Shown piece by piece: positions 27,058 to 39,621 of a DNA stretch of 64,000 nt (positions are counted from its first letter, which is position 1; each line of letters opens with the position of its first letter). The notes beneath the pieces are model-generated. The model worked only from the letters and a program-made list of their open reading frames with translations, was not told where the DNA came from and ran no database searches. A program made the position numbers and the translations under genes. The stretch is from Raphanus sativus (taxonomy: Eukaryota; Streptophyta; Magnoliopsida; Brassicales; Brassicaceae). The stretch lies in contig NC_079515.1 in NCBI RefSeq assembly GCF_000801105.2, positions 35,673,407 through 35,737,406 on the forward strand, given 5' to 3'.

Positions 27058-27488
27058 AGAAGAAAAAGATTATGGTATCACTGATCCTTGGCAAGAGTAA
27101 ATAACAAGCATTCTTCACAGAACAAATCATTTACTCTTGCCAATGAACACCTCACAAACTGTTAATGGTAAGAAGAAAAAGATCATCTGATCCTTTGGTT
27201 TTACCGTTAAACTTCTACGAGGTATATATACCGTGAAACGATTTAGTTATTTACATAATGGCATATGCTTCCAGTCAATGCACCTTCGAGACACAAGCCT
27301 CACAAAACCCAAAACACGAAATCCTAAGGAGAGCCACAGCATTGAAGTTTCAGTTACAAAAGCAGCTTAGAGGTTTCTTCTTGATCAAAAAAAAAACGCT
27401 GGGGCATAATCTCCAATATTAATAGTACTATGCAACCTAATTCAAGCAGCCATTATACGGCTACAAGTGGCGCAGAGAACCAGTTGGT

Positions 27489-30400
27489 CTACGCCATAAA
27501 AAGATGTTTGAGATCATCTACTGTCAGTCGAGTTGCAGAGCTTCCACCATGTTCTTCACCGAACGCAGATGCAACCATTTTCCTTTTATCTTCCTGATAA
27601 ATTAAAAAAAGACAATGATAATGCTGGACTTACTATAAATATAATATGAAGAGGAAACTAAGGGAACTCAAATACCTGAAGAGACAAAATTTTATCCTCA
27701 ATGGTATCTTTTATAGTGACACGAGTTACACTAACAGGCCGAGTTTGTCCAATACGATGTGCACGGTCAACAGCTTGGTCTTCGGTTGTTGGATTCCACC
27801 AAAGATCCAAAAGTATAACATGACATGCAGCTACCATGTTCAACCCAAGGTTTCCAGCTTTTAGCGACATCAGCATCACCTCTACCTGTTTTATAGACTT
27901 TTCACTGTTAGAGAGCTTCAGAAACATATTCCACGAACATTCTATGTTTCAGAGAAATAACAAGTAGATTGTATGCACATCACTTACACGTGGAACTTTG
28001 CTGAATTCTTTTACAGCCCTGTCTCTTGCTGCAAGACTCATTGTACCATCTAATCTTCTGAATTCTATACCATTTTCAACAAAACTCGCCTCAACCAAGT
28101 CAAGCATACCGGTCCACTGAGAGAACACTATTGTCTTTATTGGCCCCTGGCTAGGTGAAGATGAGTGAAGAGTCGTTGGCTCTACAATGGTTACATCGTC
28201 GTCATCTTCATGTGGCTGTGAGGAAGAAGGGTTTCGACCATGCTGGGCTGAGTTTCGTCTGCCTTGTTTGGAGAGCGACTGCAGAATATCCAGGACAGCT
28301 TGGATTTTTGACGAACTAAACTCGCTTTTTTGAGAAAATGATTTGTTCTGTGAAGAACTAGAGCCTGAATCATTAGTGGTAGAATTTCTAAGGGCAGATT
28401 TAGAGAACACAACATCACGCCCAAAGTCTTCTCTGCATCTCCTTACAGGGCACACGTTCTCATCTCCATTGATGTGTTCTGAAACACACTGATAGCAAAA
28501 TACATGGCCACAGAGCGAAATAACAGGGTTTTCTGGTGGATCCTGCAGATAAACAGGTAACAGAATATTAATAAGAGATCAGAACTAGCCTAAGGACTAG
28601 AGAATACTGAAACTGAGGACACGATATTCCTAGCCCTAAGTGAATCTGCACTTACATTACAGATATTGCAGATGGCAGATGATGACTCTAAACGTTTGAG
28701 CAAATTGATTCGAGCCTCCCTAGGGAGTCTTTTAACTGCTTCTCTTGATTCTTTTCCAACAGGATCTGAGTTATATCCCTTCACGAGTTGTGGGTGGTCA
28801 CAAGCTTGGCGTAGACGCAAAAGCATCAGAAGAATATTGGCGTAGTTTTGGCTCAAAGTCCCTGCAGCTTGATATGCCTGCAGAAAATGTGAAATATCAT
28901 CTTATCAGGCACAAGTACACGAGTTAATGTTTGATTCACTGACAGAAGAAACACTCAGAAAATGATTTCCAAAGAAAATTCCGAAGTATGAACTGATAAA
29001 TTGTGGAGGGAAAAAAAGGAGAACCTTGAACTGTGATTGTGACTCTGCTTCAAGCTTCTTGTAGAAAGACCGCTCCTCCACCGAAAAGTCCACCCTTTTC
29101 AGATTAATTTTCTTTGGAGGTAGATTGATTATTGGTTGCCCATCAAGCAATGTTTCTGTATATCAGAACAGAAGATACTCAGCAGAAATCATCAAATCCG
29201 TCACAGCTACGAAAAGCAAACAAGAATAGAGAGATGGTGAGAGTACCTTTGGTACGGCGCAGCATTATAGCCCTTAGAACAGCTTGAAGCTTCTTGTAAC
29301 CATTAAGAGAATTTCTGGAAATTGGAACCTTGATTGTATGGTAGAATGACTTGTACACGGCATATGGATTATACCTAAGGAACCTGAAGTAACTATACAG
29401 ATCATCAATGGTGTTTTGTATTGGCGTTCCAGACAAACACCACCTCCTTTTGGCTCGAAGAGTGCAGCATGCTCTTGCCACTTGAGTTCTATGATTCTTG
29501 ATTGTCTGAGCTTCATCTAGAACTACTCTGAGCCACCCAACTTTTGACAGAGCACCACAATCAGAGTCAAAAGAAGAATCATCCATGCCTTTTCTACCTC
29601 TTTTCTTACTCTTCTTACTTGTACCCGCTGCATCTTTACGTTTCTTGTAGTTAGAGAAGCCAGGGGCGAGACCTTTGTTATCCTTTTCATCATCTTCATC
29701 ATCCTCCACCAATGACTCTTTGGGAACTTCATTGGTCACAATGGCGTAAGTTGTGACAACCACATCATATCTCGCCAATTCAACAGGATCTTTGGTCCTA
29801 CAACCACCATGGTAGATCAAAACAGAAAGTTTGGATTCATAAGAAACCTTCTCATCAAGCTCTGTTGCCCACTGCCTCACAATACTCGCTGGACAAACAA
29901 TTAATGTACCAGCAGCTGGCCTCTTTCTGTTAAATTCCCGTTTCAGAGTACTCGCTCCTTCAACTTTGGCTTTCCCCTTCACTGAACTGCCATTCCCATC
30001 ATTATCACCAGCACTCTTAACCGTGGTCTCACTGTTGCTTGAAACCTTGACCTCTGGTTTCACATCACTTTCACTTTCATGCTTTGGAGCTTCTGACTCA
30101 TCGTCAGCATCCAGGTCCAAGATTTCAGCCTCTTGCTTGCTTGAAATTTCAGACTTTATTTGTGACTCAAACTTTTGCTTCAAGATAAGAGCAATCGTCG
30201 AGACTGTCTTACCAAGTCCCTGCAAAAATAGACCTTTCATAGCTTCAGGGAAACCGAATCACAGATACCGAATCACAGATATAAATTGTGCAAAATTAAA
30301 TTATATGTGACCTGATCATCTGCTAATATCCCTCCTGAACAGTGCAAACTACTTGTTTCCTTCTGAAACATCCATGCCAATGCGATTTTCTGAAAGCAAT

Positions 30401-31958
30401 AGTATTTAGTACACACGCCAAATTCAAAGGCCACTAAATGGTACATTACAAACATGATAATACCTGATGCCTCATCAGAGAAACTGAAAGGGTACCAGGA
30501 ATTAGATCCATCTCGTTGTTGGATTGATTCAAATCCTGCAGGATCAACATACTTTATTATAAAATAAATGTACTTAACATGATGCAATCTAATATCAGGT
30601 TGTTAATGGCAAAACACCAAGCTGCCAACATATTTATGATGCACCACGAAGATGAATGATGCTATACACAGTCAATGAACTAAAAGATCATTCTTTCTCA
30701 AACATGAAAAGTAATGAAGATCATTGTACAACTACTATTAAGTCGGACACTTCAGACTGAAACTGAATCGATTCAGCATGGTGGTATGACACAAGCATCA
30801 ATGGGAAACCAGAGAAAATGTACAATGCACCATGAATATTTAACCAAAAAGAAATGAGCCGAATTTAGGGTTACTTATTGATTCATATTCGCTCACTGCT
30901 GTAATCAAATCAAAGGATTTAACAGAGCCAGGCAACTGTAAAGCTGGTACAAGGAAGAAAAGACATGCAAGCACAAAAGAGCAGCTAAGCCTACGAGTTG
31001 AAGTCAATCCATAAGAAAAGACTTGAGTATAGGATGAATACCCGTAGTGCAGCTTGATAGATGAGCCGCTCATCGTTCTCAGAATTCCTGTCCTCAACAA
31101 TCCCAACAACCCTGTGAATTGGATCACTTTGACCACCATAATGCAAAGGAGAAGCAGATGCTCCATGCGTCATAGATGGAGGCAGGATCCTAACCCCATT
31201 CACGCCACGCTGAATTCCAATCTCAGCATGAGCTCCACGGTAGTAACCCTCGCCAAAAGTATTCTTGTTGCCTAAAGCTGACGCAGCTGGACTACTATAA
31301 TCCGCCCCGTTTCTTGATGGATTAAAAGAGGGCGGAAGGGTTCTTTTCAAGGCTTGTTGAGCAGGCAGCTTCTTATCATTCACACCGGAAACACTAGAGC
31401 TAGCAACATTCTCATCATTCCTTGTAAATGTTGAAGAGTCTCTTGGCAGATAACTCGGTGGTGCACCACTGCGAGAAGCTTGAGTAGTATTCTTGTTACC
31501 TACAGCTGGACTAACATCATCCGCCTTGTTGCCGTGACTTACACTGTTAGCACTTCTTGAAGGAGCAGGAGGCGGATTAAAAGAAGGTGGAAGGGTTCTT
31601 TTCAAGGCTTGTTGAGAAGGCAGCTTCTCATTATCCACACCAGAAACATTAGAAGCTCTCGAGTCTCTTGGCTGATATGGGGCACCACTGCTAGAAGCTT
31701 GAGTATGAACCTCAGAGGAACCCCTTTGAGGGAAGCTACGACTACCTACAAGTCAAAGAGGTTAGATTACTCTCCAATCCATTAAAGCTACCAAATTTAA
31801 CCTAACCGAGACAGAGAGAGAGCAGAGAGAGTATAGTAAGTACCATAGAGCCACGCGGTATTTCTCCTGGTTCTAGTGGGCTCAGACACCTCGTCATCAC
31901 TACCACTACTACCACTGCTACTACTACTACCGGAACTAATCTCAATAGCAGAATCCAT
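27489..31958 (-). CDS. CHR27: SNF2-RING helicase-like chromatin remodeller, copy A, complete
   Basis: Ten coding exons: 31844-31958, 31042-31745, 30464-30535, 30312-30389, 29247-30219, 29025-29155, 28656-28877, 27988-28542, 27676-27885, 27489-27593, giving 1054 residues (the Arabidopsis protein is similar in length). The N-terminus is a poly-Ser/acidic stretch and two degenerate internal repeats ([19 protein letters not shown] and [19 protein letters not shown]). The SNF2 core follows: [13 protein letters not shown] (Walker A, split across exons 4/5), [11 protein letters not shown] (DEAQ box), [14 protein letters not shown]3HC4 RING ([20 protein letters not shown]) interrupts the two lobes. 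Lobe 2 has [11 protein letters not shown] and [12 protein letters not shown]. This Rad5/16-like family includes Arabidopsis CHR27/FRG1, linked to RNA-directed DNA methylation through SUVR2. No breaks seen. Confidence 0.92.
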
Positions 31959-33043
31959 CACGAGATCTCTCCTACGACTTCACCACTCGAATCAGCCTTC
32001 AATGCAAAGCATTGATGTTAATCTGCAAAGAAGGAGAATCGGAGAAGAAGGAAGGCAAAGAGAGAGGGGGAGACTGTTCATAGGGTTTTTTATTTTATTG
32101 TCTTTCTCGGAATCTGTCAACGACGACAGGTGTGCTGATTTGGTAATTACATTTCCGACAGAGACATGGTAACAACAGGTAAGAATATTTACATTTGCTC
32201 GGCCCATTGTGATGTTTTCGGCCCATTGTATAATTTATACGTGAAAACAACATGCACAACGGCTACTGCTCGGCCCACAGGTTAAAAGAAGTTCAAATTA
32301 TACAAATAAAAATAGATTGATGAGTAGAAAAATTACAAAATAACAATAGCTCGTTCTTGTATTGTTTTTCTTACTCGAAAATATTTAAAACCCAGTGTTT
32401 TTTCTAGATAATCATAAAACACTTTTTCTACAACATAAATCAATTTTTAAAAACTTTGTTTAAATATTCACCTCCTAATTTTGATTTATTTACTTGTTAA
32501 TGTTAGCTCATGCACGTCGATTAATCCCTCCATTTTAATATAGATAATATTTTAAAATAATTATTTTATTTCAGTTTACATAAAATTTTGAAATTAGTTT
32601 TTGTTATTAAAAACTATTCAACCAATTAGATTTTATAGATTTTGTTTTATACTGGTTAACTGATTTTAAAATCACATCTTCAAAATATTATTTAAAATAA
32701 ATGTAATTTTTTTAATTTTTTGTAAATATTTGTGTACTAAAGTAAAAACTCAAGTATTATGAAGAATTATTTAGGAAACAAGGAAAAATATATTTTTCTT
32801 GTATGGAAAGTAAATGATACACCTCTTGGCAAGTTTACCAGATCTTTAAAAAAAATAGTAAAGACAAAACCTAAACCACATAAAAAACAACACAAAAGTC
32901 CCTTTGTTTTTGTTTCAACTTCCCAACGTTCCCCGACCAAAAAGCCTAAAATACAACAAATTTAAGTGAATCCCGGCACAAGATGAAACCCCTGCGCTGC
33001 GTGTGTAGAGCCAGGCTTATTGCGTGGAGCATCATCCTTTTTA
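31959..33043. other. Intergenic region: SNF2 promoter and TOM40 3' flank, copy A
   Basis: Bases next to 31959 are the SNF2 5' leader and promoter (listed site II cluster). The remainder up to 33043 is AT-rich 3' flank of TOM40. Relative to copy B this stretch lacks two insertions, so it serves as the empty-site reference. Confidence 0.6.
32201..32277 (-). promoter_or_regulatory. Three TGGGCC(G) site II elements upstream of SNF2 copy A
   Basis: On the minus strand TGGGCC occurs at 32206-32201, 32225-32220 and 32277-32272, about 240-320 bases before the SNF2 start codon, each followed by G. Clustered site II elements are typical TCP-factor targets in proliferating-cell genes. All three are kept in copy B. 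Confidence 0.6.
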
Positions 33044-35502
33044 TCAGCCGACTGTTAAACCGAATCCAAACTTGTAGTCCTTCTTCTTATGGTCAAGCTG
33101 TGAACGACACAAATAAAACCCAATCAACAGCTTTTAAAAAAGAAGGAGAATCTTCAGTTAAAGTCTCAGTACAAGAACAAGTAAAGACTGTGTACCTCTG
33201 CAGATAGAAGAAAATTGAGTCCCATACTCAATCTTTCTTCCAATAGAGCGGATGCAACACCGTTTGAATCAATCTTCCCCCGCACACGAGACTGAAACAG
33301 AGACACATGTTATAAAGAATCAATAAGGATTTAAGAAAGTGCTTTTTTTTTCAATTCCATTACAAATCCATACAAAAAAAAAGGCTATGTTACCTGTCTG
33401 AGAATGTAGTCATACCCAACACTAGCCACAACATCTCTTGATAAGTAGTTGTACGCGAAATCAGTGGCGAGTGAGACCTGATCATTAGAAATAAATTAAA
33501 AAAAAAAACAGAGATGTCAAATTTAATCTCTATACTCCCTAGGGTTATAAAGATGGGAGGGAGGGAGCTCAATGATAAAGGTGCATTACCTTGTCGGAAA
33601 TCTTCTGAACATAGTTCATAGCTATAGTTCCGGTGCTAGCAACTTGCGCAGTAGCCACCTGTTGGTAATAGTTAGTGCTTTTCACCAATAGCTTGGAACA
33701 AGTAGTGAACGAGAAGAAGAAATTACCATTTTATCAGTGTCGTATCTTGCAGCGTAACCTATACCAGACTTCCGAGGCACGCCAGCCCAAAAAACTTCCC
33801 CACCCAGAGATAGACGGGGTGTCACACTCTGTCCAATATTTCATGAAAAGAAAAAATACAATGAGTTCAATATCTATCGCAATGCACCATACCAACTGGT
33901 TTAACTATTACAGATCAAAAGACAAATGACAGATAAAAGACAAACGTTCTTAACGACACAAAAGCTAAGCATGCCCACACAACGTTATTTAGTACCACCT
34001 ATCGTTTAATGTCACATCACTGCGTTACAGTTGCATGAATAAACATTACTGCAGGAGAGCATAAGCTCAAATATGGCTAGCCCTTTTCCTAACTATCTGA
34101 CTTCACGCAGAAAGATTTACAAAAAACGCAAGTGTAGCAAGGGACAATAGTATTGTCCACTTTACCTGAATATAGGTTGCTCCAATTAGAGCACTGTTCC
34201 CAAGTTGAAGTTGGGCCCTGTAGTCTGATCCCTACACAAACATGACACAAAAAAAAAACTTCAGATGAATGAACCACAAATGCTGGCAAAGGTGCATCAC
34301 AAGGATAGAAAAAAAAAGAGTCAAATACGGAGAAGTTGCTCACCATGTAATCAAAGTTGAACATTGCATGCGACATATGAGGCTCATTTGTCAGCTGGAA
34401 AAGAAAGTAAACAAAGATGAAGGAATGCAATATCCAGACAGACCATAGATGAGATCAAACACATTATCCGGTTGCAGCATATACCTGACCATTCGCCTTT
34501 AAGACCAACCTATCAGTTAAATCAGCTTTAACTCTTGCGTTTAGCCTACCATCAGTCATAAGCCTTCCAATAAGCATCAACTGCATATTACACTCATCAT
34601 TTTTCATATCTTCTTGATAGCCATCAGAATATGTAACAAATAAATTACCAAAAAAATTGGTACCTTTGGGTCAAAATAATTGGCACCAAACTCATAATGG
34701 GCTGTTGGAATTTTGATCGTCGTGTCAGGTGACTGAGAAGGAACTTCTGTTGGTCCCATCATTACACTATTTCAGAAGATCAACATATTACAGATTTAAT
34801 GAGTAGCACAAATAAGCGTACAAGCTTTTACCAGTAATAACTGTAAAACATAATCTTACTAACCTGTGGCTGAGAGAAAACTTTTGATTCAGTCCCTTTG
34901 AAAAGTCGAAGCGCAAACCCTCAAAATTGTCTGCCTTTAAAGACACTGCAAGTAATGTAATCAAATCAAACCAGTTAGAAACTGATCTAAAAAACAGTAA
35001 GAAACCATTAGGAGAGACACTTAAGACAAACACTGGAGGCAGCCCGTGAACAGAATCACTAATACAAGCATTGATGCATACAATGAAAAGAATCACTAAG
35101 ACAAAACAACCGGACAGATTCAAATCCGGACCAATTGAAAAACTTTCAATCATAATATGAGAAAAAAAAACAATTAGAAACAAAACAGAACCAACTCAAC
35201 CATGCCAATACAAACAAAGACAGAACCATCAGCTAAATCTGTAAAGACGACAATACAATGCACTAAAGCCACACAGATCAGTCTGAGCTATCCGTGAACT
35301 GAATAAAGGTATAAGCCCAAGAAAGAAGAAGGAACAAAAAAAGTGTAGATCGGTAATAAATAAGAAAGACTAAACTGATAGCTTCACGGTGGAGTTCCTC
35401 ATAAGGAACAGGGCAAGGGAGATTCGAGTAATCAACTTTCTCATCTACTTTAGTCTTCCCATCGGTTTGTGCCGTCCCAAGAGGTGGAAGAAGATCCGCC
35501 AT
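33044..35502 (-). CDS. TOM40-1: Mitochondrial import receptor TOM40, copy A
   Basis: Eleven coding exons: 35376-35502, 34864-34945, 34664-34766, 34485-34580, 34344-34394, 34166-34231, 33727-33828, 33590-33658, 33394-33477, 33196-33291, 33044-33097, closing to 309 residues. The protein is the beta-barrel pore of the TOM complex in the mitochondrial outer membrane, through which nearly all nuclear-encoded mitochondrial precursors pass. Visible family traits are the N-terminus MADLLPPL with [19 protein letters not shown], alternating hydrophobic beta-strands such as [13 protein letters not shown] and [17 protein letters not shown], the segment [10 protein letters not shown], and the C-terminal beta-signal region [10 protein letters not shown]. 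No targeting presequence is expected. All splice sites are canonical. A second intact copy lies 12 kb to the right. Confidence 0.93.
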
Positions 35503-36231
35503 CGCCGCCTCTGAAAAAAATAATCCTTAACGGCGGCGACAGTAGAAGATAAAGAAGTGCAAAGGGTTTAGTTTCTATTTGTTTGGGAGCCAATCCTCTT
35601 TTTTTTTGGGTTTTTGGTGAGTTTTGGTAATTGTGCCGGTCCCGGTTTAGTCTCAAACCGTTCATTATCCGGTCTCACATCTAATTCGGGTAACAAACCG
35701 GTCCAGGACCGTCTTAAGATGAAGTGCTACATAATTTCCTTTTGTTTTGTATTTCACCATTCAAATTTTAGATCAACCATCTTGAAGGACCAAAAAGAGA
35801 TAAGTAACCACTATTACTAACCACACAGCAAAAAGAACAATAAAAACAGCTCTGGGACTGGGACAAGAGTATTGATATGTAACGTCCGATGAGTTTGTTT
35901 TTAAAGTTAGTGACATCTTCACAACAACAAAATAGCAAAGAAAGTTAGTGTAATACATAAGAAAAGATTGGGGTCTCAACAAAAGAAAGCAACACAAAAA
36001 ACTCTACTTCAGACTATTACCGAAGTGTTTACTCTAGAATTTCACATGGAAAGTGTTACCAAGTGGACAAAATTAATGGAAGTAAAGTGAAACCCATCAG
36101 TAGATAATATTATATCTACATACTATCTTTTTGAGACTGAACATATTGTCAACGGTAGCTAGCAATGGCTTCATCACCACCATCATCATCACAGCGATGG
36201 GAGAAGTAGGGGAGCAAATATAATAGTTTCA
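35503..36231. other. TOM40 promoter / FYPP3 3' flank, copy A
   Basis: About 730 bases between the TOM40 start and the FYPP3 stop, both on the minus strand. The part next to TOM40 has several CCGGT-rich stretches (35635-35710). No gene is present. Copy B has extra bases here, including a small internal duplication. Confidence 0.5.
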
Positions 36232-38765
36232 TCACAGAAAATACGGAACTCCAGTCCTTGGCCCTCTCATTTGATTGTTCTCTTCTGTCTCGTTGAAGTA
36301 CTTCACATCCCTTTCCTGGTTAATACAAGCATTTACATGGATTTCATCATTAAACCATGGACAATCATGAACCACGATATAATGCTGTTATAACCTATAA
36401 TTCATGGCAAACTCACACGCGGCTTACTTATCTAACTTTCTTTCTATTGTTCTCCTTAAACCTTTACTCTAAAAAGCAGATACCAAATCAAGAAATGTGT
36501 ACTTGTTCTGGTAGCATAAAATCCCCTCTTGTTGAGAGAGAAAGGTCGCATAGATACCATACCGTGCATGACTAGAGAAGACTAGACTATTCAGTACGAA
36601 AGACTTAAAGATATGGCTCACCATGTTTTCATCGAAAATCAATATAGAAGCGACATTGCCACATCGGTAGCAGTAATTAGGTGCAGACCACACCTTCACA
36701 CCAAAGAAGAATAAAATACACACACACACATCATTAGGCAGAGTAATATTTCCAATTACCCAGCTTAAGAAAGGCCAAGTCATAAGAATCAGGACACTCA
36801 CAGTTACAAGGCCTTTATCTTGGAACATGTACTTGAGACCTTCTTGTACCAGCTGGTGTGCACGGCATACTAGATCAAGCTTGTTGATGTGGTTGAACTG
36901 CACAAGAGGACAAAACCAAATATCAGACACGTGAAAATAGGTTTATTAGTACGGTATTGGTTCAACTATTGAAGAAGGACAACCATACCTCAGTGGTAAC
37001 CCTCGATCCGAAAAGCCAACCAGCTCCACGAGGACTAACAGCCCATGTTTCAATATCTTCAGGATCGCTCCACATAAGATCGCAAAACGGCCCTTCATGG
37101 GGAATTTCACAATTTCGATCGACTAGTCTTATCTAGAACCCACAATAAGATCTAAGTGAGTGGACGAGTAACATGCTGAGCAACCAAGCCAAAAACAATA
37201 AAAGTAGAGTTTAACCTGATCAATTGTCCGGACATCCGGGGAAAGACCACCATGAACACATAGAACCTACACAAAGAAAAATCATAGTTGAGCACAGGAT
37301 ACAGCAAACATGAACATCTATGCAATAACGACAATGCCAAGTTGCTGAAGAAATATTACTTACAGTGCTATCTATAATAGCAGATATGGTAAGATAGTCA
37401 AAAACATCTGTGCAATATCGCCATGCATTAGCGTTACCATACTTCCTTTGGCATTCGTCATAAAAACCATAAACCTGAAAAGTGTAAAATTGGGATGAGA
37501 ATCTTAATACTATAAATGACATAATGAATGTGCCTTAGCGTATCGCTAAAAGTGTAAAATGAAAGTAAAACCAGAATCAAAATCTCCTAGAAAGTGCGTA
37601 ATGAAAACAGTAGCAGATGTAAGTGGAGCAGAATAATGGATACCTGCGTTAGCTGTCTACTTTCATGATTTCCACGCAGAAGTGTAATATTGGCTGGATG
37701 TCTACATATTACAATTCAAAAAAAAAAAAAAATTTAATGCCCCCATATGGAGAAGATATACGTCCGAAACAGCAAGGGCTCTACACTTTAAACAGCATTC
37801 TCAAGTAAACTCATGCGTTGAAGAACACAAAAATCACTAGGTATCTTTCCAAAACCTAACAAAAGTAAACAAGAGATGTCTGAGAAGCAACTAGTTCCTC
37901 ATTTCAACCAATTTTAGAGTGCAGCGTTATTGAGTCAATCTCTTCTAAAGAAAGATGAATAATTGTTAAAAAAAAAAAACAATTTCTTAATAGACAAGAG
38001 CACAAGCAAAAGCAAAAAAAAGCGCATTTTTCAAAGGCAAGATAACAGGGGGGTCCCTGAGACATTAAAGAAACAAGTCTTTACCTGGCTTTAAGAAGCA
38101 AAAGAATAGTGAAGACTTCAAGGCTGTTGTAACCTCTATCAACGAAGTCTCCCTGCAAATTTCCCCCACAGCAGTTCATGATGTGTTCATAAGAGGGAAA
38201 AGAAAAAAATGAAAAAAAAGGAAAAAGTCTGTACCATAAATATGTAGTTGGTGTCGGGAACATGACCACCGGTCTGAAAAAGCTTCATGAGATCATGAAA
38301 CTGGCCATGGATGTCACCACAGACGGTGACAGGGCTGTTGACAGGCTGTACATTCGACTCCTCAATCAGAATCTCTTTCACCTGCAACCATATCAGAAAC
38401 ATCTTCTGGTTATAGCCAGCCAATGGTGTTCATTTTAGCAACTATATAATAAACCAATCAATCTCTGAGAAACGAAAACGTAAAGCTGCCTGTATCCGAA
38501 CTACAAAATCGACTGAACTACCTATTGATACATACATGGTTAATAAAGAAACCCTAAATCCATGAACCTAACAGAGGAAAGAGATCATATTCCAAGTCCA
38601 AGATACAGATTAAGCCAAGTAGAGAACATCAGAAGAAGCTCTAGAAAGCAAGTAAGGGAGAAGAAGATGGGGCGTACGTACGTATTCGCAGAGAAGCTGA
38701 AGCTCGTCCTCTGAGAGATGCTGACCTTCTTCTTTAACCTTCGATATCCATTTATCCAAATCCAT
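36232..38765 (-). CDS. FYPP3: PP6-type Ser/Thr phosphatase catalytic subunit (FYPP), copy A
   Basis: Ten coding exons: 38682-38765, 38235-38381, 38085-38152, 37644-37701, 37364-37474, 37216-37266, 36989-37132, 36802-36897, 36622-36693, 36232-36315, encoding 304 residues, one more than I recall for Arabidopsis FYPP3. PPP-family metal and catalytic motifs are all present: [19 protein letters not shown] (exon 2/3 junction), [10 protein letters not shown], the HGG motif in CVHGGLSPD, and [11 protein letters not shown]. The C-terminus is PYFL, the methylated-Leu tail of PP2A-like enzymes. The protein acts with SAPS and PP2AA subunits on phytochromes, PIN carriers and ABI5. The usual IIDGT just before the HGG strand is IIDST in both copies. 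Confidence 0.93.
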
Positions 38766-39082
38766 TATCTCCCTCCCTATCTATGTGTTCCTCCTCTTAC
38801 TAGTAATCACCCACCTCTCTCTCTCCTCCGTCGATCTCAATGGCGATTCAAGATTGATCTACCGGTGAATCTCCGACTTCGCTAGGGTTACGTAAGAGGA
38901 GAAGATGAAAGAGAGAATGAGAAGTTCGAATTCCACAAAATGATGTCTACGCAAATCGCAGATCGATCTCCGCCGCTTTAAACGCTAATCATAATTTCGC
39001 GTCTCAAACGCGATTGCTGGTTAAAAAGCGTGTGTCATGATTAAAAAACAAATACGATTGCGCTCCCTTATAATTCTCAAAA
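38766..39082. other. FYPP3 leader and promoter, copy A
   Basis: 5' leader with CTCTCTCTCCTCCG-type pyrimidine tracts (on plus, 38810-38830) and a GC-richer stretch up to 39000. It aligns with 50953-51265 of copy B up to the Helitron insertion point. Confidence 0.5.
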
Positions 39083-39498
39083 CTAGAGAGTGACCCGCCC
39101 TCAAGAGGGCGGGTATATTTTCTGTTTTTAATTTTTTTGCCTATTATAATTTATATGTTTGTATATTTATATAATCATAATTTTTATATTTATGTTTTTA
39201 TAATCATATTTCTGTTTCGAGAAATTTAATTTTTATATTTGTGTCATTGAGAAATTTAATTTTTTAATTTTTGTTTTTAATTTTTATTTTGAAAATTTAA
39301 TTTTTATATTTGTGTATTTTTATTTTTTTAATTATTTCAAAAAATTTAGTTCTAGATACTGTCGCAAAACTATAATCATAATTTAAAATAAGTTTATGGC
39401 TACAAAATATTTGTACAAAAACCAGTAAAAGCTGCAACGGTAATCCAAAATACTTACAATACTGAAGATATTTGAAGTATTTATTGAGTTTTAACCAA
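39083..39498 (-). mobile_element. Helitron 3' end, cut by gap
   Basis: Read on the minus strand, the element ends in a perfect 9-bp palindrome (CCCGCCCTC-TT-GAGGGCGGG, 39113-39094), followed after a few bases by CTAG at 39086-39083 and a host T (A at 39082 on plus). This is a Helitron 3' terminus. The 5' end is not seen because the contig stops at 39498. The equivalent site in copy B (near 51256, CTCAAAATTACG) is uninterrupted and supplies the host A/T pair. Confidence 0.8.
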
Positions 39499-39598
39499 NN
39501 NNNNNNNNNNNNNNNNNNNNNNNNNNNNNNNNNNNNNNNNNNNNNNNNNNNNNNNNNNNNNNNNNNNNNNNNNNNNNNNNNNNNNNNNNNNNNNNNNN
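39499..39598. other. Assembly gap of 100 N
   Basis: Placeholder gap. The left contig ends within a Helitron, and the right contig starts inside the intron after exon 8 of SNF2 copy B. Confidence 0.98.
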
Positions 39599-39621
39599 GT
39601 AGATGTATGCACATCACTTAC

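Larger units (their letters stand above)
27058..39082. repeat. Duplicated block, copy A (SNF2-TOM40-FYPP3)
   Basis: A 12-kb stretch of three minus-strand genes that recurs at 39599-51270 in the same order and orientation, with nearly identical exons and alignable introns and intergenic DNA. Its left end is set by a gap, and its right end by a Helitron that runs into the next gap, so neither true duplication boundary is visible. Confidence 0.9.

Noticed and set aside
30840..31166. Independent membrane protein antisense or overlapping SNF2
   Set aside because: Reads out of SNF2 exon 2 into intron; an artefact of the adjacent frame.
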